Positions 63,438-64,000 of a stretch of DNA of 64,000 nucleotides are shown piece after piece; within the stretch, counting starts at the first letter, position 1, and every line of letters begins with the position of its first letter. The translations under genes and the position numbers were made by a program. This stretch comes from an uncultured Clostridia bacterium (GTDB lineage Bacteria > Bacillota > Clostridia > Oscillospirales > Ruminococcaceae): contig CANQOC010000006.1 of assembly GCA_947625375.1 (NCBI GenBank), positions 35,303-99,302 on the forward strand. Reading direction: 5' to 3'. The notes under the pieces are model-generated. The model was given only the letters and a program-made list of their open reading frames with translations, made no database searches and was not told the origin of the DNA.

Positions 63438-63544
63438 GGCGCAGGCCGACGCGCGAAGCGCGTGAACAAAACGAGCAGAAGAACTCCGGAGGGAGTTTTT
63501 CTGCTCGTTTTGTTTCGGCAGCCGAAGGCTGCCGCGGCTGCGCC
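63438..63544 (+). repeat. cloverleaf repeat copy 8
   Basis: Outer stem GGCGCAG with CTGCGCC. Arm 1: ACGCGC GAA GCGCGT. Central arm: AACAAAACGAGCAGAA with TTCTGCTCGTTTTGTT. Arm 3: CGGCAGCC GAA GGCTGCCG. It begins six bases after the copA stop and may act as its terminator. Confidence 0.9.
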
Positions 63545-63788
63545 ATGCCGGAGGGCAGATAGTCAGAGGTCAGATTTTCAGATGTCAGAAGTCAGACATT
63601 AGAGGATAGGGGATAGAAATCCGATTTCCGCCCTCTGACATCTCTCTTTCGTTGGGAGTGTCCATTCTGCACTCATTATGCAAAATTTAAAAACGTCGCC
63701 GAAGGCGACACCGCTAAATTCTGACATCTGACTTCTAACTTCTGTTTTCTGATGTGGCCGCTTCGGCCACAGCTCTTCTGTTTCCGTC
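63545..63788. repeat. degenerate runs, 47 bp exact repeat and GGCC hairpin
   Basis: Purine words (TCAGAGGTCAG, TCAGATGTCAGAAG, TTAGAGGATAGGGGATAG) to about 63617, pyrimidine words at 63630-63650 and 63716-63752. 63666-63712 is the exact reverse complement of 18437-18483. TGTGGCCG with CGGCCACA (about 63754-63772) is a hairpin. The promoter of the last gene follows directly. Confidence 0.82.
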
Positions 63789-63817
63789 TTGACAATCCGC
63801 TCAAAATATGGTATACT
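63789..63817 (+). promoter_or_regulatory. promoter of the last, partial gene
   Basis: TTGACA (63789-63794), 17-base spacer, TATACT (63812-63817). Confidence 0.88.
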
Positions 63818-63892
63818 TTCTCCGAAGCGGGAGGAGAAACTCATCACAAAAAACGAAGGCTTCAGCGTCTGTAACAAGGGGGGTCGGAACCC

Positions 63893-64000
63893 ATCGAAAA
63901 AAATATTTCCGTTATCGACGACTATGGCAACGAATATGAAGCGACCTACCCGAAAAGGGCAAAAGGTCTTGTTAAAAAAGGCAGGGCACGCTTCGTAGAC
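63893..64000 (+). CDS. 5' end of a conserved hypothetical gene, apparent ATC start
   Basis: The open frame reads IEKNISVIDDYGNEYEATYP and then KRAKGLVKKGRARFVD to the window edge. This start resembles a conserved protein of unknown function common in gut Clostridia, as I recall it. No ATG, GTG or TTG occurs between the upstream stop (63872) and this sequence. An ATC at 63893 lies at good distance from AAGGGGGG (63876-63883). Either ATC is used as the start or a base is wrong. The gene continues beyond the window. Confidence 0.65.
   Translation, partial: MEKNISVIDDYGNEYEATYPKRAKGLVKKGRARFVD

Overview
The window reads as chromosomal DNA of a Gram-positive, spore-forming member of the Clostridia with fairly high GC (my impression is mid-50s percent; not computed). 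It probably belongs to an uncultured gut lineage near Oscillospirales/Ruminococcaceae. Signs are the germination protease gpr, a CotF-like coat protein, two T-box leaders, a CIRCE-controlled groESL, HPr with His15 and Ser46, Gram-positive style gene clusters and many consensus sigma-A promoters with 16-17 bp spacers. Taxonomy is inference from gene content.

Layout. 1-3.1 kb: an ACT-domain regulator-like gene and hom, then a CaCA exchanger behind a manganese-type (yybP-ykoY) riboswitch. 3.1-8.1 kb (minus strand): mgsA, a T-box, about 1 kb of repeats, then hisS-aspS. 8.1-12.8 kb (minus): mreB-mreC-mreD-PBP2, the rod-shape operon. 12.9-18.3 kb (minus): coat protein, rsmD-coaD-coiled-coil protein, uvrC, cyclophilin, lipoprotein. 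18.6-20.2 kb: FGGY sugar kinase. 20.2-22.05 kb: an AT-richer scar of truncated genes. 22-29.9 kb (minus): Trp T-box and trpEGDCFBA, with a lipid kinase at the end. 30-32.2 kb: acpP, gpr, rpsT, lipoprotein. 33.6-39.5 kb (minus): ptsH, a PucR-type regulator, ftsE-ftsX, an M23 hydrolase and an S41 peptidase homologue that lacks its catalytic residues. 39.7-43.4 kb (minus): ylxM-ffh-rpsP-khpA-rimM-trmD. 43.6-47.1 kb (minus): mnmA-nudix and sdpR-sdpI-yhfC. 47.8-52.7 kb (minus): two SGNH esterase paralogues and groES-groEL. 52.9-55.9 kb (plus): orphan response regulator, tail-anchored acidic protein, HtrA. 57.2-59 kb: a CBM9-like surface protein. 60.5-63.4 kb: csoR-copA with a CopZ-like domain that has its own internal start. 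A partial gene with a consensus promoter ends the window.

The most unusual content is in the intergenic DNA. At least four interleaved repeat families fill it: (1) eight copies of a roughly 110 bp element that folds as an outer stem with three arms (a cloverleaf), with arms that differ between copies yet stay self-complementary; (2) two copies of a roughly 222 bp multi-hairpin element with compensatory changes in at least three stems; (3) about 19 copies of a short unit centred on an ATTCGC/GCGAAT hairpin, with GC-rich palindromes; (4) degenerate purine runs built from words such as TCAGAAG and TTAGAGG, often directly upstream of promoters. No transposase gene accompanies them. The compensatory changes suggest that structure is being kept.

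The genes fall into known functional groups: cell elongation and division (mre, PBP2, ftsEX with a hydrolase), translation and secretion (aspS, hisS, ffh, rpsP, rimM, trmD, mnmA, rpsT), tryptophan synthesis under tRNA-sensing control, metal homeostasis (Mn/Ca exchanger, copper efflux) and envelope stress (RR-HtrA). I see no rRNA, tRNA, CRISPR array or intact transposon.
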